Shown piece by piece: positions 34,192 through 47,380 of a DNA stretch of 64,000 nucleotides. The first letter of the stretch is position 1. Each line of letters starts with the position of its first letter. Below the pieces are notes generated by a model. That model did not search any database. It had not been told where the DNA came from and saw only the letters and a program-made list of their open reading frames with translations. The position numbers and the translations under genes are program-made. Source of the stretch: Lasioglossum baleicum (Eukaryota; Arthropoda; Insecta; Hymenoptera; Halictidae); NCBI RefSeq assembly GCF_051020765.1, contig NC_134939.1, positions 16,113,203 to 16,177,202 on the forward strand, read 5' to 3'.

Positions 34192-35636
34192 CCCCGACCC
34201 CCGTGTCTCTCTACTTGTCCCCATTTTTGGTTTCCTTTTAAGCATGTTCCTCACAATACGCGAAAGCTTGTTAAGTAGAAGCACACTTGGACTGATACGT
34301 CGAGGCGCGAGCGCGCTTGTCTGGCGAGAAGACAGGGGACCCACTCGGATTACACTTGGGCCAATTTTTCGTACAGCTCTTCCCGCTTCTGCTTTCGAGA
34401 ACTCTCGCTTATTGGACCGATTCGAACCGTCCCACTCTCCCCTCGCTGTTTCCGTTGCTTCCGGACTTCGTGCAATTTCGTTCGTTACTAGCTGAAAACG
34501 TGCGCGGCGTGCTCCCACCTATTCTACTGGGATTCTTCAGAATCTCTCCTGCTTTTAGACCAGTGTCCAGGTTGGATGACAATGATTTACAGCTTTATTT
34601 ACTAAATTTTTTAAACAGACTGAAATTGACTGCTAGTTTATGTTAACGAGTATAAAGAACGTATCAGAGAGCGATTCAGGGGGGCTGCCCCGTTCCAAGC
34701 ACGGCGCTGGTTCCTATCGGCACGCCATTAGCGAGGCGCTGGTCCACTCGAGCCCCGGTCGTTTCATTTCCACCGACGTTTTATACCTACGTGACCCAAT
34801 CTGCATCGGCAAATGGGTCGAGGATGTCTGCTCGTCTACACGGTGACCAGCCCGCGATTACCCATTCCTTTAGAATTAGTGTGACATCAAAGTTGCACGG
34901 ACAGAGGGACAGGCAGGCGGGCCGGTCCATTGGAGCACGGAGAAAAGAAGAGAGGGCCGGAGTCTTTCAGTTCATCGCGTAGTACAAACAAAGCCGGGGC
35001 GAACCGGTGCAATGCACCCGCCCCAACATCTTTCTCTCTCTCTCTCTCTAGCTTTCTCTCCATGGACACGTACGTGTGTCACCATGCTACGTACCGCACA
35101 CATCCTAGCTGGGGCTAGGTTTACAGCTATTCCCTTAATTGCGAAGGTATTGCTTTTGTGCCGGCCCGTACAATAATCTTCCCGGGAGCCTGAACCATTA
35201 GCCTTCGCGAAATGAAGGAGGCCCCCACGGTTTTTTTTCTTCTCTCTCTCGTGCCTTGCAGGCCTCCTTTTTCTCGTTTGGTCCTTCGTCCTAGTTCCGT
35301 TGGGTAAACACCCAGCGAATTGTTCCTTCTGCCCGCGAGACCGCGGGGGGAAAAGAAGAATTTTCGGTGGAAAACAACGGAGCATGGAACCGTAGCCCCC
35401 GCCTTCGGGCCGTGTTCCTACGTTGAACGGGTACCTTGTGCCCGCTAACGAGGAGCAAATCTTCAAGCAAACGCGCCCCCGATGAAAGAAGACGCTCTAG
35501 GAATTGCGGGAATTGTTTGCGTCGCCGCGCCGCACCGGCTCCCGCCAACCAAACCACTGTTTGCCTTCCATTTGCCTTCGGTTACGTTCCTTTCGCGGGA
35601 CCCGGCTAATCTCGTCAGAATACCACGACTATGGTC
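34192..35636. other. gene-free stretch, no supported feature
   Basis: A (TC)8 run lies at 35033-35049 and a further pyrimidine tract near 35228-35250. No gene supported. Confidence 0.45.
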
Positions 35637-35646
35637 ACTGATTAAT

Positions 35647-35845
35647 AAACTGCGGATCTTTATGCGAAATAAAAATTGTCTGCATCGATTGCAAGAAATA
35701 GAAACTGAATTGAACGTTACTTCTTCCCTTAACGATTTTAATCGAGGAAAAATCATATACTGACTCCTTCAATTTTTTAAATTTTACAAGAATTTTCAAT
35801 TTTATCTACTCAATTTTCCTACAAATGCATAAAGATCCGCAGTCT
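35647..35845 (+). mobile_element. AGACTGCGG-ended miniature element, complete copy 1 (199 bp)
   Basis: Left end AAACTGCGGATCTTTATGC, right end (reverse strand) AGACTGCGGATCTTTATGC. The left and right flanks are both actgattaat (35637-35646 and 35846-35855), a perfect 10-bp target-site duplication. Copy 2 at 58246-58446 has nearly the same length and its own, different, near-10-bp duplication. Target duplications of 9-11 bp are typical of Mutator-like elements, which is why I lean to that superfamily. The interior is AT-rich and non-coding. Confidence 0.8.
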
Positions 35846-35882
35846 ACTGATTAATAGACGATCTACGTTTGGTACCTCAATT

Positions 35883-35926
35883 CTGATTAGTACTCTGCAC
35901 TTTATGCGAAATAAAAATGTTGAAAC
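35883..35926 (+). mobile_element. partial duplicate of the left end of the preceding element
   Basis: ctgattagta (35883-35892) followed by CTCTGC then ACTTTATGCGAAATAAAAAT resembles the target duplication plus left end at 35638-35677, with a short deletion in GGATC. Because the match includes the flanking target sequence, this looks like a local duplication of flank plus end rather than an independent insertion. Confidence 0.5.
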
Positions 35927-38854
35927 ATTCGTTTAGAGCTCGTAGAAGCCTTAGACCAGTGCCTAGATTATCGATCACGGGGGCGCATGGAGTGTTATGG
36001 TCGTTCCCGCGACAAATCAAACGGCGCGAGACCAAGGTCCCCCTGTTGGCAAAGGGAGTAAGTGGCCAGGGATAAGGAAGTGGCAGTCGAGTGACGTTGG
36101 GGGTGTAGAGGGGGGGGGGGTGGTAGGCAGAGGCACGGGTCTCCTATCTCGGGGATAGCATGGGGTTGCACGAAGAAGGGAGGGACAGGGCACTGGAGCC
36201 GGTGGTAGTTGGGTGGCAGTAGGATGTACTCATCCGTTGCAGTGCTGCAACTAATGAGACATCGCTAAAGGGCACAGGGTGGGTGGGTACAGACACGGTG
36301 GAGGCATATACACGGGGGGTAGGCGATACACTTCACCTGAGACTGCAGACTGCAAGAGATAGACGACGACGACGACGTCGACGACGATGAGGACGAGAGT
36401 GCAGGCACAATTAAAACTGACGCTCCTAATGGCAAGTCAAACGCCGACGGGCTCAAGAGATTCTTGACTTTCCAATGAAGCGATTGTTTCATATTCCTGT
36501 GCTTTCCTCCTGCACCATCTATCGACCGACTCCGGCTGGCTCCGCTCATTTCTCTCTTTCTCTCTTTCTCTTTCTGGCGCCCGCTCTCTCTCTCTTTCTG
36601 CCAACCACCCTCTCCCCCCTTCACCCCCGTTCACTTGGCCCCTTGTTTCTACCGAGCCGACACGTGAATCCTGGTTACGCGACGGAGCCAGAGGGAGGCA
36701 GAAATAGAGGGGCCGGGGGAGAGAGAGAACCGGTGAAACTTTAGAAGGGAGGAATCGGTAGGAATCCGCGTAGATTTCTACTGGCTGCGGGAGAAGAGCT
36801 GTCTGTTTCGTCGTTGACAGGAAACACGTGCACCTCCGCTTCAGCCCGACCACCGAAAAATAGCGATCGCCGAAATTTCAAGATATTTCATCCCCTGCGA
36901 ATTCGGCCATAGCTTATGCCACTTTGGATTCAGCTTCGTAAAGAATTCTAGAATTCTTGAATCGAATTTTCAAGTCTTCATTGAGAGCTAGGCAAATTTT
37001 ATCAATCCTCGTAAAATTTGGAACCGAGCACCATGGCTGGAAGTCCTTCGGCAGGGACTGCAAATTGAACGAACAATAGCGTACACAGAGAGACAGTGTT
37101 TGCGGGGGTTGCAAGCCCGAGGATCTTGGAGGGTGGCCGAAGAATTCCGAGGGCAACGGAGGAGCCAAGCGATCGGTAGTTTTAGTCGAACGTCTAAAAC
37201 AAACGACGACACGAAACAGAGACTCCGATAGTCGTCGGGGGTGGCAGAGAGCCGGGAGTCGGGGGGTGGCGAACGGAGGTGAACGCGGAAGGTTAAGGCT
37301 GGGTTGGATACACGAATGCTAGATAGTAGCTCCGGGCGGAGCTTGATTATTTTCCGCTAGCTCGTTCATTCAGGTGGAGAGCGTGGCGCACGAGGGGTTC
37401 AATTGGAAACAGCAATCACTGCTCGCCTGTATTTTGTTCTCTTCTCGGGTGCAGCGAACTCCAATAATAAGCTTTCTCCTATATTGCCTCTTCAGTTCCC
37501 CTCCCGCCGGTTGCGCCGGCCTCCTCGCCAAGTCTCCAGAACCGGCAACAGAACTACCCTTTCCCTCTTTCCGCTCCCCTGGCTTCGACTGTCCTACCAC
37601 CAACCTTCCTCCACCTTCCTCCAACCTCCTGCTACCTCTTTACGCCCCCCGGTGCCGCGTTTCCTTCGAGTTTCCAGCGTTTCGTCTCCCGTACGTTCCC
37701 CAAACGACCTCGGTTCTCGAGTTCGAGTCGTTTGCCGAGATACACCCCCTGCTTCCACCCCCCAGCAGCAGCCCAGAATCTGCTCTCCTCCTCAGCTCAG
37801 GATGTTCCACGGAATTCCTACCTTCTTCGCTGTGCAAGTGAACATTCGTCTAACGATCAAGGACGAACCGGAGCACGCGGTGTCTTCTTCGGGCTTCGCC
37901 GGCCTCCGTGAACCACCCCCCTGAGACGCACCTTGACTCTGATTGTTTCTGCCGGGTGTCCTATCTCCGTTCATTCGGATCTTCCTGCTGCAGGTCAATG
38001 TTCCAAGTTCACAGAGTTCACCAGGAAAAATTTCGGTTACCCCGCTGCAGCGTTTCGGCGTTAAATACCGGTGGTTTATTGAAATTTCGGCACACTTTAT
38101 ACATAACATTTTAGCTAAGGATGCGCCGAATGTTTATCTCCGCAGTTCACACAGCGGTACAATTGATCAATTGAAGTTTCATCCCTCGTTCGCGCACAGC
38201 GTTATCGTTATTCCAGAAAATACCGTCGCAGAAACGACCGTCTGGGGATGGGTTCTACGGGGGCGGGTTGGGGTCCGGGGCGGGAAAGCGAAAATGCCCG
38301 GCACGTGAGTGGGTCGACGCTATATCAAAAGACCAATTACAATAAATTCCGAGGACACCGTTTACTCTGTCGGCACGCGAGCGGGTATTAATCCGCGCGG
38401 ACTGTCAGCCCGCGCCGCGATAATGGAACGGATCGGCTTTTATCGGTCCCCGAGGCGTGTGGCCTTCTAAAGTTCAATCGTCGTTGACGAACTCGACAAA
38501 TATCAGCCTGCCGAGAAAATTTCAGCTGGCCCCGAGTCGCTGTTTGTATTCCATTTCCTGCTGCTGTTATCGCTTCCGTGACATTTCGATGATGACGGCA
38601 CGGGGCGGGGAACCAGCGAAACGAATGCTCGGAATGTCGTAAGGGTTGTCGGCGATCGTTTACACGCGTGTTCCGTCAACCTTATGTTGTCACACCGTGT
38701 GCCTCGGTCAGTATGATCCTCAAAAAGTTGGAGGAAAAATGTACCTCCACAATGCCGAACAATCTTCGAATAAACTTTCCACTACCTTTCTATTTGTTTC
38801 AAAAACGTTTACGAACGCGACAATGTCATTTCTATTAATTCCATCCGTTCGTTT
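35927..38854. other. gene-free stretch, no supported feature
   Basis: 36060-36330 is strongly G-rich on the plus strand, with a G11 run at 36110-36120. (GAC)n units lie at 36362-36397, a degenerate TC tract at 36549-36600, and a proline/serine-coding C/T-rich stretch at 37490-37800. No gene supported. Confidence 0.45.
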
Positions 38855-38938
38855 TATTGGGTTGGCAAATAAGTTCGTTCGGTTTTTGTGATTTATTCCA
38901 ATGTAAAAAGCCGAACGAATTTATTTGCCAACCCAATA
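38855..38938. mobile_element. mariner-type palindromic miniature element, about 80 bp between TA dinucleotides
   Basis: TA at 38855-38856 and 38937-38938 flank inverted arms beginning TTGGGTTGGCAAATAAGTTC on the left and TTGGGTTGGCAAATAAATTC on the reverse strand of the right. The arms match at about 29 of 31 positions and leave a loop of about 18 bases. TTGGGTTGGC-type ends with TA duplication belong to mariner elements. Almost nothing but the two ends remains, so this is an extreme deletion derivative. Confidence 0.85.
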
Positions 38939-39581
38939 GCATAATAAAATCCCCCGGAAATTAAGTGTCACGTCCCGGCGTCGAACGTTCACAAAATCGT
39001 AGCAAGGTCTATAAATTTTGATGCGAGAATTCACGGCCCCACAAAAATATTTTCAACTGCAACGCTTGAGTCACCGTGCAGCGAGATTGCAGTAATAAGA
39101 TGCAAAGTGGAAATTCCCGATGTAGAACCGCAAGGGACGAAGCGTTTTAAAGAATCCGAAGGGTCAAACCATTTCCTCGGAATGGACAGCGGAACAAGAG
39201 TCAGGGTGCAGCAGTTAGAACGCACCCCTAATCCACGGTGTGTGTTCAGCCCCCGTCCCCCCCTTCTGTCCAACCCCCCTGGTTCACGTATGTACGTTGT
39301 CCTGCAATTACACGAGCGCTAACTCCCAACCCTTTCCCTCTGGTAAACGGCACGTAAATATATCGATTCAATTCCGTTTCAGCGGTGACCACCCTCATCC
39401 CCTTTTCGGGCCTGGGTCTCTCCTGGCGCGCCCTTCTATAAAAATTTATCGTCTGGTAAATTGTTTCGCGCGGCGTGTTCGCGATTCCACGCGAAACGAC
39501 GAGGAGGTATACGCGCGTATGTTGCGTCGCGCAACGAAAACGTCAACAAGACCTGCGGGGGTGTGCATGAGGAGAGATTGA

Positions 39582-39601
39582 GGGGGGGCGGGGGTGGAGG
39601 G
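39582..39601 (+). other. potential G-quadruplex motif
   Basis: Seven Gs, C, five Gs, TGGA, then three Gs satisfies the usual four-tract G-quadruplex pattern with short loops. A further G-rich run follows near 39657. This is sequence pattern only. Confidence 0.5.
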
Positions 39602-41430
39602 AGGAAGGTGGAAGTTTGTGTGGGTGAAGAAACGACGCAGGACGAGCGGAGGCGCAGGGGGGGAAAGGGAGAACGAAGTGACCGTCGTTCCCCTAAACCT
39701 GTCCGACGGGATGTTAATTAACAAAAAGTCATTAAACTTTTCACGGCGAGCGGAACGAAAGACCGTGCCGCTGTCTCTTCGCCTAGGATCGATACGACCC
39801 GTTTTATTTTCCGACTTCTCGTGCGTTTATTGTCCTGCCTTTTTCTGCTTGCTGGCGACGCGACGCGATCTACGTATGCCCATCACCGTACCTTCGCAAT
39901 CCCCGTGAATAAACGCTCTGAGACACGGAGAACCCCATAAATATATTCCCTCGCGATCAAATTTCCGAATCGCTTTTCGGACCAGGAATTTTCGGAGCTG
40001 GTCGATCGATATAGAACTGCCTCTTCACTGCTGAATTTTCAGGATTCGCGTACTAAGAAATTTTATAATCTAAATAACCTGAAAACCCATTGTCACGAGA
40101 CCGGTGCTTTAATCTCCGGGACAAAGGGTTGAAAACTTGTCGAGCCTATCGAAGTTACGGTCCCCGGATTCGAAAGGGGGTGTAGGGGGGTGGTTTGGCC
40201 GATTCCTTCGATGCGTATCGTCCAAGAAAGTTTTTCGCTGGGTCGCGTGTAGCGGTAAATTCGAGCCTCCAACCCCCTTTCGCAACGTTTAAGCGAGAAT
40301 GGGCCGAAACGGTCGCGGAATTGCACCGCACGGCGTAACGAGTTCAAGTGCTGCAGTCCATTGGTCGTGGTCCCGGGGTCTGCGAGAGCGGCCAGACGAT
40401 TCGTGCGACACGGCGATAATGACAAGCATAACCATTACTGACCCGAGGTCGGTAAACGGTAACGGGCAGGGGTAGCTTTTCGACCTCGGGAACCGTGGCA
40501 GACGTCCAGATAAAAATCACTCGTCTAGAAGATTAAATAATAAATCACCCTCGCCCGGCCGTCTGAGTTCGTTTGCGCTCCGGTTCCACGCCGCCAATTA
40601 AATGTTTTCTCTTAACGATACGGGCGAGTCTTCTTCCCTAAGTCCATCCCGTCTCGTCGTCACATAAAAATGTTTGAAATATTGTCGCGCCCGGATATCG
40701 CTCCTACTTGCAATCCGGAGGCGCGCGCATCCCTCCAGAAACGCATTCAACTGGAGTCTAATTAACTTCGAATTTGCCGGTTGCGACTTGTTAATTACAA
40801 GTCACCCAGATGCTCGTCCATGTTTTCAAATACGTTCGTACATCAGTATCTTGACAACACACATGTACGACGCACGCAACACACGTGTCGCACATTTATC
40901 ATTTTATATTCCCCAAAGCAAGTGAGTGTGTCTTTATGAACAATATTTCCTACATTCAATCATCCAATATTTCTGTTTTTTCAAAGTTACTATAACATAT
41001 TTAATTTACAGACGCGATTCAAATAAATCTTGAAAATGATCCAAACTAGGATCGAAACGCTGATTTTGTTTGACAATTAGCAAAGTTGCTTTATAATTCG
41101 TAATAAACGGTCGAATCGTTGCGCCGAAAACATTTAAAAATTTATTATCACCCTGTACATTATAAGGAGAATACTTGACAATTTTATAAAGAAAGAATCG
41201 CACACAATTTCCAGTGCATAAACAACGAGGAATGGAGAAAGACGTCGAGGTTTGACACCGGGAACGAGATTGAAAAAGTCACCCCCGTGTTCACCGTCGA
41301 TTAATTCGGTAAAAAATATTTCAATTCCGTAAGACACCCCCGCAGAACTCAATTAATTTCTATCCGGGTCGAGACATCCCTGGAACGCGGGGGTTGTTCT
41401 CCGTCCCCGCACCCCTGGAGGTCGATTCGA

Positions 41431-41448
41431 CCGCGGTTCGAACCGCGG
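41431..41448. other. perfect 18-bp palindrome
   Basis: CCGCGG-TTCGAA-CCGCGG reads identically on both strands with no spacer. It could be a dimeric protein-binding site or chance in CpG-rich DNA. Confidence 0.5.
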
Positions 41449-44400
41449 CCGTGTAAAAGACCTAAACACCGCAAACCCAAACGCTCACTAATTTTCTGTT
41501 TAGTCGTAAAATAAATTCTCGGTTCTCCGGGGGTTGGTGGGAGAGACAGGGGCGAACGGAAAGCGAGGCGGAGAGAGAGAGAGAGGAGAAAGAAGGGGGT
41601 AGGGTGGTAGAGTTCGAACCGTGGAAAATGTTCGTACTTTGCCGCCCCCCTCGGTTCGGTTGGCCGTGGCAAGGGGTTGAAGGTGCCGATGCTGGCATTT
41701 ACCGGGCCAACAAAATTTGGAAGCAGAAGTAATCGAATTTGTTGGCGTCGTTTAATGAGAGCCGCACAATAGTTGTGTCTGTATAATTGGTACACACCCC
41801 CGTCGCTGCGAGACCCGAACCCCGCCCCTCGCCTTTCCCCGGGCTTTTCCGCCACTCTAACTGCTCCGCCGATGCAGTTGTCACGGAGAGAGAAAGCTCC
41901 GCGAGAGAAAGGGAAAAGGGAACTCTACGGTGTAACTATTTGGCTCAAGCACCTTCGCAGGAGACCGCATACAGTGGTTCTCGATACCTCTACCATGGCT
42001 CCCACTGTCGACGGGGTGGCCACCCCAGGAATTCATCATTTTCCTATCCTCTATTTTTCCACCAAATTTTTCTTTACACTTTCGCACAGCTCATTTAGGG
42101 CTTGCAGTTCCGCAATCTCGCAGAATCCCGCGTCATGGAAGAATTGCACATTTATTTCTGCTGCAGATAGAGTCAAAAGTGAACGAAGGCGACTCGCCAG
42201 CTCGCAACAATGAAATTTAAGGTTTGCCCGAACGAATTTGTGTAGAATTTGGTCGGAGGGTCGGGTCCGATGTTCGAGTGACCGTTTGAACAATTAGAAC
42301 GGCGGAATCGAGCAGTTACAAGGGAACTGATTGCCGTCCGATGCCCGAGAACCCCTGTCTCGCCTATTTACCAATATCGTGATTAAATGTTCCATGAAAT
42401 CACGAGTTCCACGTCATAACATTTTAAGAGTGTCTCTCCCTCGGCCACGGGCGAGCCCTCTTTTACCTCCGGGACAACCACGTATGCATGTATGTATCCC
42501 GTGTATGCAGCTTTAATACTGTACCGGTCCGGCGCGGCGCAAGTATGCGAACATTGACACGCGTGAACACCCGTGTACGTGCACGAAGGGGACCCTGTTT
42601 CCCTTCTACGTGTCTCTGCTATGTATAGTGTGTACGCAAGTAGTCGGCAGCAGAGCCGGACTCTCGAATAGGCTCGAATTCTCTGCTCCCTCATCAACGA
42701 ACGCACCTTCGCCTACCGTTTAATTACAGTATACTTAGCTGCACAATTGTCTCTTTTACTCTTTCCACGTCGCCTCCGCCGCTCTGTGCCGTTTCCTTTG
42801 AGGCTGTCGCTCGGAATTACTGGCGCAGGACATTTTTCGTCATTTTGCCGGGGCGATGTACTCGCTGCGAAGCCGGTAATTAATTCGCGTGTGCGAACAC
42901 GGACGCCACGCGCTCCGCTATGCGGAACCTGATAGATTCTCCCGAAATTTACACATTCCCTTTGATTGACAATCACGTTGCTGCACGAATTAAACTGCTA
43001 ATTTCTCGAACGTTGTACAGATAATTATACGGTGAGTCAACAGTCGGATCGAGCTTCGAGCGTCGTACCATTTTCATGGGAGGTCCGACAAAAGTTTTCA
43101 CTGCAGGGAATCCCGTAGCTTTACACGGTGCTCGCGCGCCGCGCCGTCTTCAGTCAGCTTCTTTCCCTCTATAAAAGAACATCTGCGATGGCACGGTATC
43201 GCTTACCCCGTTCACCGGGTCTAAAAGTGACAGAGAGTCAAAACACATAGGCTAAGTTGTTTTGCACTTACCTCCCTTTGCGTAGCGCGCGACAGCTGTA
43301 TTTATACAAGCCACTTCCGGCGAGACTCGAGCATGATAATTTCTTTTCCTTATTTCTGCCATCGCGAGAAGACCCGCCGCGCAAGAAAAACAATAATCTC
43401 GTAGGAAGACTGCATGGCGGCGAGAAGCTCCTTTTGCAATCAATTACTTCAATTTATCGGGTGCTTCTCAGATACGCTGCCAAGCGTCGGGCGACGAAAG
43501 TGAAATCTTAATTCCAATGAAATCTTAGTTGAATCTTAAACTAACTTTTGTGTTAGGTTTGCAAATGTTTAGTTTGGTTTACGGTTTCAGCACAGCGATG
43601 GAATGTTGATGCAAACCCGCCGTGGGGATCGATATCCGTATACCTCAGAACGCGGGAGTAGGTGTCGAGGGTAGAAATGTCGTTAAATTATACCAAAGAT
43701 GTTTATTGGACGCGAGCCAGTCTTCGAGATTCCTAGTCGCTTCCTGCGCGCATCGCAACGATACCATGCCAACACTCGGCGTGACAATGAGACAGTCGCG
43801 GAGGCCGTATCGCCTTACCCCCATAATAAATAATAGAAACCGTAAATCACAACAAACCGTACAGATCGGTAAAAACCTTCTCAGCCGATTTCCATTTCCT
43901 TCTAGCCGGCCGTAAGATCTCGCACGTGTAAGTCCGCTAATTAAAACGCGGTTCTTTCAATAAAAACTCTGTTTTCAATCCGCGCGCGGAGGCCCCGCTC
44001 AATAATCCTTAGATTCCCGAAAGCACCGGTAATTAATGCCCGTTCGCTCCTCGTAATCCACTTCCGGCTTCTCACGCAGCCTTCGTTCCCGCGCCGCGCG
44101 CCGCGGCGAGAGCCTTCCACCGGCAACTTCATCCCCCTTCATCGCGATATTTAATTTCTGAGGGACGTGTTTCCATTACAAAATATTTCTGTATTTGTCT
44201 GGGAACTTCTCTAAGAGTTTACGAGGAAACTCCGCCGTTAGCCGACTACGAAAACCTCTTGTTGTTTGCCTCGCGTTACCACCCGGCCCCGTTCGGCACC
44301 CCGTTCGCCTTCTGCACACCCTCCCGCACACCCTCCCCCCGCTAGACCAACCCCCCCCCAACTTCCCATGCGCGCTCTCTTCGCGGAAAGGGGGTTGCAA

Positions 44401-45450
44401 AACTCAGGGGTGGTTGCGCGATCCGGCCGCAGCCACGCCGGAGTCTCTGCAAGTCCCGAAGAAGCTACGGACAAGACCGACCAACTTGCATAATACATTT
44501 TAATTTATAGCGATATTAATTAACAACTCTAGCGGCGCTCGCGTGTTCGACTATTCCGACCGCGAGCTCGAACCGTTGATATCGTCGCGGATTTTACGCT
44601 GCGATGGGACAGTTTAGCGGATTGTAAATTAAGCAGCCGCGGTTATGGCTCCGCCAGGAACGCCATCAGGGGACCGTAGCACGACACAATAAGACACACA
44701 CAACTGTAAAATATTTTGCATTTACATTTTTCATAGGAAATATTCTTCTCTCACTGTGGTTACGCGATCGCGATTGAACCGTTAATCGAGTCCAATCCCG
44801 TACAATAATATTCAACATTGACTCCAGTGCGGAGGCAAAGTGAGAAACCGTTCTTAAGCTGGGAATACTTTGGAAGTGCCACCGCTGCCCACGAAATTCG
44901 CCGGCGTCGCATTCCAGCGCGAATAATCACTGTGCCAGAATCTGGGCGCAGCTTACAACATTGTATTTCAGTGCGCCGGTGTTATTTGCGTTATTTATTC
45001 GCGGCCGGTTCCCTATTTAATCGTACAGCAGTTTTCGATAATCCCAGTTGGCTCGGATCCGGTTCACCTCGAATCTCCGAAGCTACTCGGAGCGGTGCTA
45101 GAAGGCAGCCGTACACCCGAGGCAAACCGCCGTCGATTGCGCAAGCATCCGGCACTGAAGAGATCGATCGACCGGGTCCGTAAATACCGATCTCTAATTT
45201 CGTGTCGGTTTTATTCGCTTCGTTGTTTTCATCGAGGGATTTAAAGCTGTCCTTTAAAGTTGTCTTGGAGAACTTCAAAGAGAAAGTTTATTCTCTCATA
45301 CTCATATATATTATTTGTCTTCATTATAAAAAAATTATTTTACCTTACTTACATTCTTCTTGACTTACAGCCACCCACATGCATGTCAAAACTTACTTCA
45401 GACATGTAAGAGATTATAAATGTTTCCTTATGTCGATCGTAGATTGTTGC

Positions 45451-45545
45451 TAACAAGATTTTTTAATGATTTCAGCGCACTGATTCGATCAATTATCGAA
45501 CGATTGATCGAACCAGTGCGTTGAAATCATTAAAAAATCTTGTTA
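45451..45545. mobile_element. 95-bp foldback, TA-bounded (possible miniature element or hairpin RNA)
   Basis: Arms of about 43 bp, starting TAACAAGATTTTTTAATG on the left and reading the same on the reverse strand of the right, differ at only about two positions. The loop is about 9 bases. Both ends are TA, compatible with a Tc1/mariner-type insertion. If transcribed it would fold into a near-perfect hairpin. Complementarity this complete favours a palindromic transposon derivative over a conserved microRNA precursor, which normally has bulges. Confidence 0.7.
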
Positions 45546-47380
45546 TAAGAGGTTATGGCTAAAATTTCCAAAAATTTCAACGACCTCGAAAATTCGACTT
45601 CAGTTAGTGTTTTCCCGGTGTCGAACTGCGCGGCGGTCGTTGAACGTAGAAAGCGAGCGAAAAGGCGTTTGATAAGCGAGCAAATCGCACGGGACAGATG
45701 ACGGATTTCGATACTCGGAAACGGCCGCTCGTTAAAACTAATGGGAACGGCGGATTTAGAACTTGGCAGTATTAATCATCAATTATATCGACCTTATTGC
45801 GGCGAACCGGGCGTGCGCGACGTGCGTGACAATCGTTGGAACGAAACGCGGCGCGCACGTGTTTTCGCATCGCGGCTCGAATCGATCGACGATCCGACCG
45901 AAATAATCACGAACCGGCCACCCCCTAAATCTCGATTTTAGTAACCGTTAACCCCGATCGACCACGCACCCATGACCATTCCTCGTAAATGATCCAGGGA
46001 TCTTCGGGGCGGCTAAAGAACATTCCACTCGCTGTAATTCACCGGGACTTCGCCGACGCGGAAATTAGTTCGCTCGTAATTTCGTCAACTTAATGCCCCA
46101 TCCACCGGCAATTATTTAATAGCTCCTACACAGCCGATGATTAATAACCACAGGTTTATTAACCCCCTTCTGTTCTTCCTGAATTGTTTTATTTCTTTTC
46201 CATTTCGGCTGTAATATTTAAAGTGAATTAATAGCAGAGATTTTTTTATGAAATTATTTCCGAGCACAACCAGAATAGCCAGGATCAGCGTCGAAAATAA
46301 GCGAAAGCTTCTGCAACTGTCGAAAACAAGACAATCTATGAATAACATATCTATGTCGAGTCCCCTGTATTTTATAATTAATATTAAATATCCGATGTTT
46401 GTTCGGATCTCATTGTTTCCCGATCGATCGATATTTATTTCCGCCGGTGTTTCTCAAAACGCGGACAGGAAGAACGTGTTATTCCCAGCTCGTCGAATAA
46501 GATATTCAATTCAACAAAATGTACATCTAAAATTGGCGGCATGAAAATGCAACGAGGCGAAAGACGGAAATAAATAGAGTGGAACGACTGATTCCGAACG
46601 GAGGGTAACATATTGTACGTCGGGGATATAAGTTCGCGTTGGATTCACAGCTTGCTGTCAAACGACATGACATAATCGTCAAACGAAGTTACGGACTTCT
46701 ATCTGGGGATCTGCGGCGCGGTCGAATGCCGCCGGGTAAAGCCAGAACGCGATATTTCCGCGTCAATTCCGCGGAGGACAAAGTCGCCCGTGAAAAATTA
46801 TTCCCTGCTGCTTCGTCTCCGTTCCGGCGACAGTCGATTCATATCGTGCGTCGCAATAGCGTGGAAAACACTTCCGCGAACTATCGTAGACCATCCACCG
46901 GAGCAGAGTACTTAAACACCGGCCGCGACCAGCGTGGAGAACCTGACGGATAACGACCATCCAGAGATTAATCGGTGGCCACGAATTCTAAATTCTGCCG
47001 CGCGGTTTAACCGCCACGGATCGCCGGCTGACCGACTTCAACTTTCCGTTTGATTCCGTCGAACCGAACCTCCGTTTCCGGGTCTCTGTTCCAAGAAATG
47101 GACTACTTTCCGATCCCTATCTCGTGCTAACCATCCACCACAACCAAATATAACCACTTCCAGTTTTAATTTCATCAATTTCTTCCTGGGACACTCGCTC
47201 ATTTCACTGAAATCATACCGGTGAACGAGTACGATCATTTCCAACTTCTTTCCAGCTCTAGTTACAATTTCGAAAAATTCTTGCAGGGTCGCGTCACTCA
47301 GATCTCGATTTTTGTGTACCGTGGTTTTTGTTAGACGAAGACTGAGCAATCAGGGAATTAATTAGAATTTTTTTAGATAG
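45546..47380. other. gene-free stretch, no supported feature
   Basis: Ordinary complexity, CpG-rich at 45600-45930 and 46660-46950, AT-rich at 46130-46420. No gene or repeat supported. Confidence 0.45.

Larger units (their letters stand above)
38939..45450. other. gene-free stretch, no supported feature
   Basis: A G-quadruplex-type tract lies at 39582-39601, an 18-bp palindrome at 41431-41448 and a short GA run at 41571-41585. C-rich sequence lies at 44320-44370. AT-rich islands occur at 40900-41180 and 45280-45440. Two adjacent minus-strand frames at 41006-41352 have ordinary-looking composition but no domain I know. No gene or RNA supported. Confidence 0.45.
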
